Made by a program: the position numbers and the translations under genes. 34,525 bases of DNA, taken from assembly GCA_026996895.1 (NCBI GenBank), contig JALWJX010000121.1, positions 1 to 34,525 of the forward strand, written 5' to 3'. The stretch comes from Candidatus Kapaibacterium sp. (GTDB lineage Bacteria; Bacteroidota; Ignavibacteria; Kapaibacteriales; WFXC01). Shown here piece by piece: positions 17,501 to 26,873 of the stretch. The notes under the pieces were generated by a model that was given only the letters and a program-made list of their open reading frames with translations, ran no database searches and had not been told where the DNA came from. The number at the start of each line of letters is the position of its first letter. Position 1 is the stretch's first letter.

Positions 17501-20500
17501 GATTATTATTCCGATCTGCCGAATCGGGAACAAACTCAACGCGAGCACGGAAAACTTCACTGGCCTTATCAACCTGCTTTAAGTTCACCCGGATAAAGTC
17601 ACCAGTGTTGTTGTTAATAACAAAGAAGACGGTTTCATGGAATGCCCGCTCATCATTGTTGTTCAGCTCTGCTGCTCCAGAGTAATCTGCCCACGCTTCT
17701 AAGAAGAGCGGATACCCAATGGGATGATCTCCTACAAATTCCGTTTGCAGTGCAGCAATATTGGGATCACTTTCGGCTACAAAAGGATCTCGAGTCCAGC
17801 GCCGAACCACCTTACCGGCATAATGCTCGCTATAATTTGGGTCGTTCGGATCAGCGCTATATGTCCGAAGATAAGGTGGAATACCGACGGCAAAGTCTTC
17901 AACCCGTGCAAGTCGCCGCTTCGAGTAATCTGCTGTTTTAATATCTGTTCCCTTGTCGAAAATGTCATACACAACTCCTTGCTGGAGGTATTTTTCGGGA
18001 ATGCTCACGGTAAAGTCATCCGAAACCGGAATCGGTGTGTAAGAGTACTTACTCAAAGACTCAAACGGTCCCTGTTGCTTCCCGCTACCGCCCTGGACAA
18101 ATGGCAATTGCGATTCATTCGGATCGCCACTAATAAAGAAGGTTTCTTGAACTGCGTTCCGATCTACAATAATGGTATGAACATCCGGTCCAGTTTCACC
18201 CCAGTAATTCCCCTGGAGCAAATTCACCCCACCATAACCGATTCCTGTTGTACCTGCCAGCACTCCCTTCGTATTCGGAGCATCCGGCAGACGAATCAAA
18301 AACCGAGCGGAATTATCATAAATAGCATTTGCCAGGACAGAGTAATCATCACTGGGATACGGTCCCACAACATCACCGTACAACACAGCTCCTGCCAGAT
18401 CACTGGATGCCTCATTTTGCCCGTTCACGTATGGACCGGTAATAACGTTCTGATCCATCCCGATCTCAGAGGTTGCAACATTCCCTGTAATCAGGCATCG
18501 ATTGAACACGAGTGCCAAGTCATAATTATCCGAGTACACAACAGCGCCGGAATATGCTTTGTTATCCTGGAAGCGGACACGATCAAAGACGAACATATCG
18601 CCACGGGAAGCCATTGGTTGATCAACGATATAGATAGCACCGCCCAATCCGGTTCCATTCTCCGGAATGTTCGTTCCCGGATGGTATCGAGAAACATCAC
18701 CTGTTTGTGGCTGCGTTGTACCACTGCCCATTTGATCCATATTGGGAATCGCCTCATTTTCCAGGAACCGGGTCAACGAGCGTACATCCGCATCAACACT
18801 GCCACCATAGGTGTAAACATCATCACCACCAGTGGTATAGGTATTGCCGCTGACGGCATCGAAATCGGTCAGGAAATATCGGTTGACGCTGATATCCGGT
18901 GCAACGATACACAGCGCACCGCCATTACCGTTGTAAGCTTTATTCCGCAAGAACTCAACGGCGCGGACCGTCTTCATTTCGGCATTAAATGCATAGATTG
19001 CCCCACCGCCGCGGATCTGCGCCAAAAGTCCCGAAGTAATATTGCCAAAATACTTCTTCAGGAATACCGTGTCCCCGACAATATTATCCTCAAAAAGCAC
19101 GCGAGTCAAATCAATAGACCGATCATCAGGATCCAGCGAGCTAAACGTTACCACGCTAATAGCACCACCTGAAAAGCCTGCTTTGTTGCCTTTGAATTCT
19201 ACCCGATAACCTGCACCGTAGTTTACAGTAGTACCAAACACACCTCCTGCACCGTAGATCCGGATGCGTTTTTTGGCATAAATAGCACCTCCATCATACG
19301 AAGCTTCGTTATTGACAAATCGAATTTTATACCCGTATCCTCGAGTGACAGCAGTCGCGTTGGACCCACCGATTGTCGGAGAAGGCAACAGATTCACTGG
19401 ATTGGTTGGAACCAACAGGAACGTATAGATAGCACCACCACGTGCTGCCGAATTTTCTTCGAAGACTGTTTCAACACCCCCCTGATCCACATCATAGCTG
19501 GAGCGTACTTGAATGCGTGGGGAATTCGCTGATGCATAAATTGCCCCTCCCTGGGAATAATCGGCGGGATTTGTATTAAATGGCGTTGATGTCGAATTGT
19601 TTGCAAATCGTCCAGCAAAAATCACTGATGTTGCATCGCCCACGTAGACCGCTCCCCCTTTAGCTCCGTGGGTCACTTTCCCGTTATTCGGTGTTACGGG
19701 CTGCAAATTAATTGCCTGATTTCCTTCGAAAATGACAAAATCTCGATCTGCTTCAAATCCTTGATTATCACCCAGAGAAATCTCCATCAAATTGCGTCCA
19801 GCAATGTAGACCGCTCCACCGAACGCTTGATTTTTATAGTCGTGATACGGATCCACTGTTGCCGCTTCATCCATATTATCCTGAATGCCGATTGGCACAC
19901 CATTTTGATCATACACTTGCACTACATCTGCCAGCAGCACTTTATTATTCCGGAAAGTCAACTGCCGCACTCGTCCAAGATAGATGGCTAAACGTCCATC
20001 ATCCACTGCCTGCCGCTGCAAATCTGTTAATGGCTCACTGGTGGGATACATCAACTGATCAATTGCTCGAATCTGTTGATTAATTGGCATCCCGGTTTCC
20101 GGATCCGTAACATTAGGATTGACAGCGTTCATCGGATCGGTGGAATAGTACCCAACGCCCAAATTATCCAGATCGACTGAAGGATATATTGCTTGCGTGC
20201 CTCCCGGTCCAAAATCATCTAACGGAGCCTGCAAAAATTGGACAGCACCCCCTCGATATCGAGCCATATTGTTTTCAAACACACAATTCACCAACCACGT
20301 ACGACTGGAAAACGTAGTCAACGCTCCTCCTGATCCATTAGTCATCGACAACAGCCGCTTATTGAAAGCTGCATACTGCGCTGCAACCCCTGGCGTTGGC
20401 GGCTGATAAATTGGCACCCGATCAACGGTGGTATCCTTACGGAAATTCTTGAAATCAACATCCCGGAAGTACGCCGCTTTGGCTCCGGGTAACACTATGA

Positions 20501-21146
20501 TATGCCCCCATTCTCGCGAAAAACTATTGACCGGACGTCCTTCAAAAGTAATCCGCCCTGCAACCACATTAACCGATGCTCCACCGGGTCGCGACCACGG
20601 TGTTACTTTCAGATTTGGATCCATATCGGCAAACTCAATGCGAGAAGCCTTGTAAATAATCGCTTTCCCTGCTGGCAAATTCTGCAATCGGGAATCGGTA
20701 CTACTCAAATTGATATTAAAAATGTCCTCCCGCTTCGAAATGTTCACCGTCGGTTCGTTGATTACCGAAGCAGAAACAACATTCGGATAGGCAAAATAAT
20801 CCAGATCCGCATATCCATCCTCGAACTGCGTATACTGTGGATCCAGCGGATCAATCACATTGGGATTGTACGTTGCAGTCACCCGACCATCGGCAATCAA
20901 TCGACCGCCAGCCCAGACAATAATCCGCCCGTTCGGCAGAAACTCCACCTTGGTTCCGGGCTCAATAAGCAACGTCCCTTCAATCTTATAGGTACCGCTA
21001 ATGCGGTACAGCGTATCCTTGAGAAAGATACGCGTTTGATTACTCGGCAAAACCCCGGAAATTTCTTTAACTGGTTGTGCCAGCAAGTGCAAAAAGCTAA
21101 ACAGTGCGACGACAACTACGGAAAAAGTACGAATCCACCGTTGCAT
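14511..21146 (-). CDS. Giant T9SS surface protein: Pmp-like beta-helix plus Ig-like domains, 2,211 residues
   Basis: ATG 21146 (GAGGGA upstream) opens a signal peptide (FSVVVVALFSFLHLLA, cleavage at Q). The first ~950 residues form a right-handed parallel beta-helix of the kind seen in chlamydial polymorphic membrane proteins: about eight GGA[I/V/L] motifs alternate with about ten FxxN motifs (for example FEENSAARGGAIY, FVNNEASYDGGAIY, FKGNKAGFSGGAI). Residues ~1100-1900 are beta-sandwich, Ig/cadherin-like, including VVHDGHGGV and NHPPALYRDP segments. Around 1935-2110 is the shared module (VLEWGTAINATTGKDADLGG, EIPPIPPANIFDARW). The last ~95 residues are a type A sorting domain (TYPNPIEEQA ... 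VMGQTV ... AAGLYFYRIEL). Likely a large adhesin or surface scaffold; no enzymatic residues stand out. The next gene upstream ends 41 bases before this start. Confidence 0.87.
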   Translation of the reverse strand: MQRWIRTFSVVVVALFSFLHLLAQPVKEISGVLPSNQTRIFLKDTLYRISGTYKIEGTLLIEPGTKVEFLPNGRIIVWAGGRLIADGRVTATYNPNVIDPLDPQYTQFEDGYADLDYFAYPNVVSASVINEPTVNISKREDIFNINLSSTDSRLQNLPAGKAIIYKASRIEFADMDPNLKVTPWSRPGGASVNVVAGRITFEGRPVNSFSREWGHIIVLPGAKAAYFRDVDFKNFRKDTTVDRVPIYQPPTPGVAAQYAAFNKRLLSMTNGSGGALTTFSSRTWLVNCVFENNMARYRGGAVQFLQAPLDDFGPGGTQAIYPSVDLDNLGVGYYSTDPMNAVNPNVTDPETGMPINQQIRAIDQLMYPTSEPLTDLQRQAVDDGRLAIYLGRVRQLTFRNNKVLLADVVQVYDQNGVPIGIQDNMDEAATVDPYHDYKNQAFGGAVYIAGRNLMEISLGDNQGFEADRDFVIFEGNQAINLQPVTPNNGKVTHGAKGGAVYVGDATSVIFAGRFANNSTSTPFNTNPADYSQGGAIYASANSPRIQVRSSYDVDQGGVETVFEENSAARGGAIYTFLLVPTNPVNLLPSPTIGGSNATAVTRGYGYKIRFVNNEASYDGGAIYAKKRIRIYGAGGVFGTTVNYGAGYRVEFKGNKAGFSGGAISVVTFSSLDPDDRSIDLTRVLFEDNIVGDTVFLKKYFGNITSGLLAQIRGGGAIYAFNAEMKTVRAVEFLRNKAYNGNGGALCIVAPDISVNRYFLTDFDAVSGNTYTTGGDDVYTYGGSVDADVRSLTRFLENEAIPNMDQMGSGTTQPQTGDVSRYHPGTNIPENGTGLGGAIYIVDQPMASRGDMFVFDRVRFQDNKAYSGAVVYSDNYDLALVFNRCLITGNVATSEIGMDQNVITGPYVNGQNEASSDLAGAVLYGDVVGPYPSDDYSVLANAIYDNSARFLIRLPDAPNTKGVLAGTTGIGYGGVNLLQGNYWGETGPDVHTIIVDRNAVQETFFISGDPNESQLPFVQGGSGKQQGPFESLSKYSYTPIPVSDDFTVSIPEKYLQQGVVYDIFDKGTDIKTADYSKRRLARVEDFAVGIPPYLRTYSADPNDPNYSEHYAGKVVRRWTRDPFVAESDPNIAALQTEFVGDHPIGYPLFLEAWADYSGAAELNNNDERAFHETVFFVINNNTGDFIRVNLKQVDKASEVFRARVEFVPDSADRNNNPFIRRTAEGLANFGSGATLLDYLYRNAQNEDLAVLRGRKYEHSEGRLGGTGFQYSNRPDLPASTNGGENVVYFAGEKYAALPVNIGDEILIVSRTVLWREGVNAAIDKGITFRIAASTKPPVWTGNIVDLQAVQPAELQNLVMLKEDVSYPRPAGSGIGRDSILTATAVDTNKFYDPRSVFFPDHYPALTYEWEVAPGSGLSYWLDADTLFYNVPSYYGAISYLQFKGQPTNPFVVPGGEEVVVRVRNWAPSAEVVDSLKKLGLSDEEIAKYIYLYRDYLNATVYDSDNARFLQQDTVNYAWDHTIEYRFRILVIDSIPVFTAVDARCQTNDTLIASVTDSLRFDVDFDTDDEAEDSAAAAQGWDFRYGKVAYGFATVGVRNNPEDTAVGGLSQVRPQWLAPEYLQDESGNPDPYAAAFTEKGILRARIDSATARSTLLKPISQYNQWLYTDTIITVVVHDGHGGVNMITKPILINFSPLIVTDQVAVAVEDEEYNTQLFDTTRVIKVYDPNFDQRHTFELLYEPTTGILRDPCYPEAGNWDEITSRAKTPRWLKIDPETGRLYGIPRVEDAPRLGANADTITVLVTDEYGLTHVKQIPIEVQMVNHPPALYRDPLVECVDVGEQYSEQITLTDLDLKRTFPDDAVEEITLTVTQPSGFTVDPSTVTGSGIDTVVVTVSGTVDNNTPRNPDGTVTIEIVAVDKEGEQATLTYRIAVSEETDFVSTIRIENAAGAYQVLEWGTAINATTGKDADLGGIGKLDSNYCEFEIPPIPPANIFDARWMIPERTGILRNIVPKASDRPLEAGFQAGYGDQSGALYPVTISWDKNTVPSPFPGIDWYMRDANSKGNVFYINMRTGHYRASSGVDIQDDNGQITITVYDTKITGFEIVKDSSTAVSVAEGNQPAGVRINTYPNPIEEQAAVIITTDHPTHLKVEVVDVMGQTVQVLGQAKVAAGTYRYEWNVVNMAGQRVAAGLYFYRIELDGQVLLYPVTVVR

Positions 21147-21187
21147 AGGTCCCTCACCTTTATAATTGTTACTCACTTTTTGATTCC

Positions 21188-21928
21188 TCATTCTTGCGAT
21201 TCAATTGTTTCTGGAACTATCGCTTTTCCCAAGCGAACTAATCCGGATTTTGCAAATCCAGCGTAATACGAAAACGGAGTTGTCAAAACAATTTCCCGAT
21301 ACAGTTGCTCTGCTTTTTCAGACTGCTTCGCCACTTCGTATAACTGAGCACTATACAAGAGATACCGCTGATATTCACTCCGTTCTTTTGCCTGCTCTGC
21401 CATTTCCTCCCATTTTTCCGCTGCTTCAGCATAGTGAAACGCAGCATCGCTGACAGTCCCTATTCCTCCTAACCCACCTAATCGCACATCAAGTGCCTCA
21501 CTCTCATACGCTGTCTCGTAATAAGAATTCGCTTCATCAAATTTCCCCTGCAGCGTCAATGCATGCCCTGCGAACAAAGCGGCAATCTGAGCACCGGGCG
21601 TTCCACTATACTGCTCCACTATTTGCTTCAGCCCAATCACTTGTTCTCCTCGAATCCGCTTACCCGGATCACCTTCCAGCGCTTTCTGGTATTCCCCCCG
21701 CTCGAAATATGGCAGAATTCTGGACAGTGCGGTCAATGCTTTTCGATTTTGCTCGTGGCGATTCTGAACATAGTAAACAATCCCGCCCACAAGCAGTAAT
21801 ACTCCAACAATCCCCCATCCTATCCAGGGAGCATATTGCTTCACTTCTTCAACAACTGGTATCCCCTGCTGTCCCTGTTGCTGCTGTTTCCGAACGCGCT
21901 GCTTTTCTAACTTTGCAACCTGCACCAT
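21188..21928 (-). CDS. Membrane-anchored TPR-like protein, 246 residues
   Basis: A short charged N-terminus (LEKQRVRKQQQQGQQG) precedes one membrane helix (about residues 34-53, WIGWGIVGVLLLVGGIVYYV). A helical-repeat domain follows: FERGEYQKALEGD, GKFDEANSYYETAYE, AEKWEEMAEQAKE, SEKAEQLYREIVLTTP. This is the layout of single-pass tetratricopeptide proteins such as the YfgM type, which act as chaperone-like partners facing the periplasm. ATG 21928 has GGGG upstream. It is the first protein gene after tRNA-Arg (45 bases) and precedes the giant secreted protein by 41 bases, so a role in handling that cargo is plausible but only inferred. Confidence 0.75.
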   Translation of the reverse strand: MVQVAKLEKQRVRKQQQQGQQGIPVVEEVKQYAPWIGWGIVGVLLLVGGIVYYVQNRHEQNRKALTALSRILPYFERGEYQKALEGDPGKRIRGEQVIGLKQIVEQYSGTPGAQIAALFAGHALTLQGKFDEANSYYETAYESEALDVRLGGLGGIGTVSDAAFHYAEAAEKWEEMAEQAKERSEYQRYLLYSAQLYEVAKQSEKAEQLYREIVLTTPFSYYAGFAKSGLVRLGKAIVPETIESQE

Positions 21929-21973
21929 AAACCCCGTTTGCTCTCTATGCCAACGCTACTATTTGTAATGTCG

Positions 21974-22047
<74 letters not shown>

Positions 22048-22070
22048 CCTGCCGCGAGACTACGAATTGG

Positions 22071-22100
22071 CAAATATACAACCAATTTCTCAAATAACAA
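22071..22100 (-). promoter_or_regulatory. Candidate Bacteroidota-type promoter for tRNA-Arg
   Basis: The minus strand reads TTG at 22100-22098, a 19-base spacer, then TATATTTG at 22078-22071, an exact TAnnTTTG -7 element, 24 bases upstream of the tRNA. Spacing and sequence both fit Bacteroidota sigma-A promoters. I see no matching element between the tRNA and the TPR gene, so this promoter might also feed the operon downstream. Confidence 0.7.
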
Positions 22101-22143
22101 TCATTTGTAGCCTCACCAGCAGCGGCACCCACACTCAACCGTC

Positions 22144-22159
22144 GTAGGTCCCCACCTAC
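22144..22159. repeat. Inverted repeat GTAGGT-CCCC-ACCTAC
   Basis: A perfect 6-bp palindrome with a 4-base loop in the regulatory gap upstream of mdh. It has no T run after it on either strand. It could be a protein-binding site or a small hairpin; chance is possible at this length. Confidence 0.5.
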
Positions 22160-22260
22160 TGCACACCGCTCCTTTCCTATCAAAAACCATACCACCTATA
22201 ACTCAACCCCGACAAAATCCCCCATTGTCACCCTGACTGCCAACCGTTGCTTACGCTTAC

Positions 22261-22278
22261 TGTCAGGAAAACCTGACA
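22261..22278. promoter_or_regulatory. Candidate operator: TGTCAGG-AAAA-CCTGACA palindrome upstream of mdh
   Basis: A perfect 7-bp inverted repeat with a 4-base centre, about 60 bases upstream of the candidate mdh -7 element. A third TGTCAGG lies at 22303-22309, close to the -33 region, and a partial CCTGAC at 22232-22237. Repeated half-sites in a promoter region suggest a dimeric regulator. The regulator is not identifiable. Confidence 0.5.
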
Positions 22279-22338
22279 CTGTCTACCCGCTGGACACTTT
22301 ATTGTCAGGTGTCTGTTCGACGCCTGCTGAAATTTTTG

Positions 22339-22346
22339 TAGTTTTG
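22339..22346 (+). promoter_or_regulatory. Candidate -7 element for mdh
   Basis: TAGTTTTG matches TAnnTTTG exactly, 52 bases upstream of the mdh ATG. No perfect TTG is found at the expected -33 distance (TTC near 22316-22318). Confidence 0.45.
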
Positions 22347-22383
22347 TAAGTGCGTAATCGTTGCGCTCAACGAAGTGTGATAA

Positions 22384-23970
<1,587 letters not shown>

Positions 23971-23979
23971 CGAGCACAA

Positions 23980-25080
23980 CTACCGCTGTCCTTGCTGGGA
24001 AATATTCAGCACGACACCAGCAGCAGCGGCATGGAACAGTAAGGATGTTCCCCCATAGCTTACAAACGGCAGAGGCAAACCAGTAGTCGGCAAAACCCCA
24101 AGGTTGACTCCGACGTGGACCGCTGCGTACAATCCAATAGCAAAGGTAATACCAGCAGCAAGGAGATACCCTTCGAGATCTGGACTTTGGGCTGCTATCC
24201 GCATCCCTCGCCAGAGCACAATGGCAAAGAGAATCAACACGCCAGCACAACCAACAAACCCATATTCCTCCCCAATGATAGCAAATACAAAGTCTCCATA
24301 AGATTCTGGCAAAAACAAAGCGCGCTGCACACTATGTCCGGGACCAACACCGAATATCCCCCCATTTGAAAACGCCAGCAAAGCCTGCTGTATTTGATAG
24401 CTTGGATAATGTCCGGTTTCCAGAGCTTGCAAAAAAGCGTTCAGCCGATCCAATCGATATGGTGCCGCCACAGCATAGGCTGCTCCGATGCCACCGAAAG
24501 CCATCCATACTATTGCCAACTGATAAAACGGAAGATCCCCCAACCACAGGAGAAACAGTCCAATAACGACAATTAACGCCGCAGTCGATAAATTCGGTTG
24601 CAGTGCAATCAGCGTTGCAACGCCCAGAATCCACACCAGCAGCGGCATCAAAGCCCGGCGATAGTCACGGATATACGTTTGCTTCTGGACCAGCAAAAAC
24701 ACCAGATACAGGATCAAAGCAAACTTTGCGAATTCAGACGGCTGAAACCGCACCGGACCAATGCTCAGCCATCGAGAAGCACCTTTTACTGAGGCACCCA
24801 CCACTAACACGATCAGAAGGGCAACAAGAGCCAGCCCCATCAATACCCGAGAAAACTTCAAAAAAATATGGTAGTCAATTCGACTGACCCCAATCATCAA
24901 AACAATGGCAAGAAGAACCCGGATAGCATGATTCCAGAACAGGGTTTCCGATGAACCAAAGCGCCATTCTGCAAAGCTGGCACTGGCGCTATACACAATA
25001 GCAACGGAAAAGAGCAGCAAAAATGCAATTGCCAGCAATAGCCCCCAATCCACGCGCCCCGTAGACCGCCGCGTTCGCAT
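23980..25080 (-). CDS. ftsW: Septal SEDS peptidoglycan polymerase FtsW
   Basis: 366 residues from ATG 25080 (GTG 25083 adjoins it). A polytopic membrane protein with about ten helices. SEDS features: IVYSASASFAE in the first helix, GASRWLSIGPVRFQPSEFAK, LQPNLSTAALI, the extracellular loop NGGIFGVGPGHSVQRALFLPESYGDFVFAIIGEEYG with the conserved aspartate of the glycosyltransferase site, and the terminal LPTTGLPLPFVSYGGTSL. It polymerises lipid II glycan strands at the division septum. Placement just after murD (10-13 bases) is the classic dcw order and separates it from the RodA paralogue upstream. murG, murC and ftsQAZ, which usually follow, are replaced by coaE. Confidence 0.93.
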   Translation of the reverse strand: MRTRRSTGRVDWGLLLAIAFLLLFSVAIVYSASASFAEWRFGSSETLFWNHAIRVLLAIVLMIGVSRIDYHIFLKFSRVLMGLALVALLIVLVVGASVKGASRWLSIGPVRFQPSEFAKFALILYLVFLLVQKQTYIRDYRRALMPLLVWILGVATLIALQPNLSTAALIVVIGLFLLWLGDLPFYQLAIVWMAFGGIGAAYAVAAPYRLDRLNAFLQALETGHYPSYQIQQALLAFSNGGIFGVGPGHSVQRALFLPESYGDFVFAIIGEEYGFVGCAGVLILFAIVLWRGMRIAAQSPDLEGYLLAAGITFAIGLYAAVHVGVNLGVLPTTGLPLPFVSYGGTSLLFHAAAAGVVLNISQQGQR

Positions 25081-25093
25081 CACCCTGGATAAT

Positions 25094-26446
25094 TTAGCTT
25101 TTTTCCAACTGTTGTTTCAACTGATACACTGCTTCCTTAAACACCTCTCCGCGATGCTCAAAATTCACAAACATATCGAAAGACTTGCATGCGGGAGACA
25201 GCAACACCACATCTCCCGGCTGTGCCAGGCAATGCGCTAAGGCTACAGCCTCCTCCATAGAACGTACTTGATATGCCGGAATGTTCGAGAAGATACGCAC
25301 CAACCGTTCTGCTTCTTCGCCCATCGCTACCAGTGCCCGAACTTTTGCTGCCACCAGCGCTTCTAACGCCGAATAATCCTGCTGCGACTCCTGTCCTCCC
25401 GCAATCCAGACAACAGGGCGTTCGAAACTCTCAATAGCGTACCAAGCTGCGTTTACATTCGTTGCTTTAGAATCGTTGTAGTAGTCAACATTTTCCACTG
25501 AAGCAACGAACTCCAGTCGATGTTCAACGCCCAGGAATGCCATAAGGCTATCGCGAAGATCCTCATTGGAAATTTCCAGCGCTCGGGCTGCTAAAGCCGC
25601 TGCCATCGAGTTATAAACATTATGCACTCCTGGCAACGGGAGCTGATTGCGTGCCATGAACTCTTCCTCTTTATGCTGCTGCATCCATATGATCCGATGA
25701 TCATCGAACGCCATCCCCTGCTGCACGGGAGAGCGTCCGAAAAACGCAATCCGCGCTGCTGCCCACCGGGCAACTGTGCGAACTTTCGGATCGTCAGAAT
25801 TTAAAATTAAGAAATTTCTCGCACTTAACGAGCAAAAAATCCGGCACTTTGCCAGAAAGTACTGTTCCAGATTTCGATGATAGGACAAATGATCAGGTGA
25901 AAAGTTCAACCAGACTGCCACAGAAAGATCCAGCGGCTGACTTTGCTGCAGTTGATAACTGCTGAGCTCCAGCACAACCACTGATTCATCGGTAAGCTCA
26001 TTGACGATCGCCGACAAAGGGGTGCCTATGTTACCTGCCAGCTTGACATCATATCCTGCGCGGTGCAGGATCCAGTGAATCATTGCAGACGTGGTTGTCT
26101 TGCCATTGGTTCCTGTGACTCCAACGAATCGCGGCTGTGCGGTCAAAAACTGTCGGGCGAAATCTACCTCACTCCACACCACAATTCCTCTGGTATACGC
26201 CTGCTGAACCAGCGGATGCCAGGGGGAAATGCCGGGAGAAAGCACCCAGAGGGGAAAATCAAACAATCGATGCGAATGCCCTCCCGCTTCGAAATCTACG
26301 CCCAAACTTTCCAGCGTTTGAGCCTGGGAAGCTGAGAGCATATTGCGATCACTGACAAAGACCTCCATCCCGTGGGAAACCGCTAAGGCTGCCGCCGCCA
26401 AACCACTTTTTCCCGCCCCTAAAATTGCCACTTTATGATCACTCAT
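25094..26446 (-). CDS. murD: UDP-N-acetylmuramoylalanine--D-glutamate ligase
   Basis: A 450-residue cytosolic Mur ligase that adds D-glutamate to UDP-MurNAc-L-Ala with ATP. Visible: an N-terminal Rossmann-like UDP-binding motif (GAGKSGLAAA, from residue 10), the ATP-binding GVTGTNGKTTT (109-119), VVLELSSYQL with the Mg-binding glutamate, NFSPDHLSYH, VEHRLEFV, YNDSKATNVNA and the late SPACKSFDMF motif. Length is normal. The start overlaps the preceding gene by 8 bases, and ftsW follows after about 10 bases, so translation is probably coupled. Confidence 0.96.
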   Translation of the reverse strand: MSDHKVAILGAGKSGLAAAALAVSHGMEVFVSDRNMLSASQAQTLESLGVDFEAGGHSHRLFDFPLWVLSPGISPWHPLVQQAYTRGIVVWSEVDFARQFLTAQPRFVGVTGTNGKTTTSAMIHWILHRAGYDVKLAGNIGTPLSAIVNELTDESVVVLELSSYQLQQSQPLDLSVAVWLNFSPDHLSYHRNLEQYFLAKCRIFCSLSARNFLILNSDDPKVRTVARWAAARIAFFGRSPVQQGMAFDDHRIIWMQQHKEEEFMARNQLPLPGVHNVYNSMAAALAARALEISNEDLRDSLMAFLGVEHRLEFVASVENVDYYNDSKATNVNAAWYAIESFERPVVWIAGGQESQQDYSALEALVAAKVRALVAMGEEAERLVRIFSNIPAYQVRSMEEAVALAHCLAQPGDVVLLSPACKSFDMFVNFEHRGEVFKEAVYQLKQQLEKS

Positions 26447-26873
26447 CCGTCGACCGCCGCCGCATTTCTTGCTGCAATTGATGCAACCACTGGAGATCGT
26501 GAGCTAAATCAACAAGATTACGCAGGGCACCCGGTGCATCAAAATAAATCTGCTGGCACCGCTTCACAAAAGCTGCTGGCGCTTTGTCCGTTGCAAGCAG
26601 CGTTTGCAGTTGCGAGCGCATCCGGGCTGCTAAAGCATACAACTCCTGTTCCAATCGCTCCGCAGGATATCCTGCCGTTTCAGATCGTCGTAAAGCTCGA
26701 TATACCTTCCACAGTGCACTTCCGAGGAAAATGAGTTCATTGATGACATCTGCCAGTTCCTGACGCGCAGCAATATCCAGTAATCCTCCGACATCACCGG
26801 ACTTCCGCAAAGTACCGCCGCTATAGTGATGCAAAAACTTCAACACATTTTGCACTTCCGGAAGAAACTCCAT
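26439..26873 (-). CDS. Unrecognised helical protein, 144 residues
   Basis: No family recognised. The sequence is almost wholly helix-forming, rich in Leu, Ala, Gln and Arg, without signal peptide or membrane helix, so it is probably cytosolic. The first half contains FLHHYSGGTLRKSGDVGGLLDIAARQ; the second is amphipathic (AERLEQELYALAARMRSQLQTLL). ATG 26873 shares its A with the stop of the upstream lipoprotein gene (TGATG), and its own stop overlaps murD by 8 bases, pointing to coupled translation. Position just before murD suggests, but does not show, an envelope or division role. Confidence 0.7.
   Translation of the reverse strand: MEFLPEVQNVLKFLHHYSGGTLRKSGDVGGLLDIAARQELADVINELIFLGSALWKVYRALRRSETAGYPAERLEQELYALAARMRSQLQTLLATDKAPAAFVKRCQQIYFDAPGALRNLVDLAHDLQWLHQLQQEMRRRSTDE

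Noticed and set aside
17724-19172. A long open frame (482 codons) on the plus strand inside the giant secreted protein gene
   Set aside because: Its translation is low-complexity, rich in Ile, Arg and His with no domain or signal peptide, and it lies wholly antisense to a gene with clear repeats and a sorting domain. It is a codon-usage shadow.
14511-21146. GGA/FxxN motifs as a DNA-level tandem repeat or CRISPR-like array
   Set aside because: The repeats are irregular in length and conserved only at protein level; no constant-length direct DNA repeats were seen.
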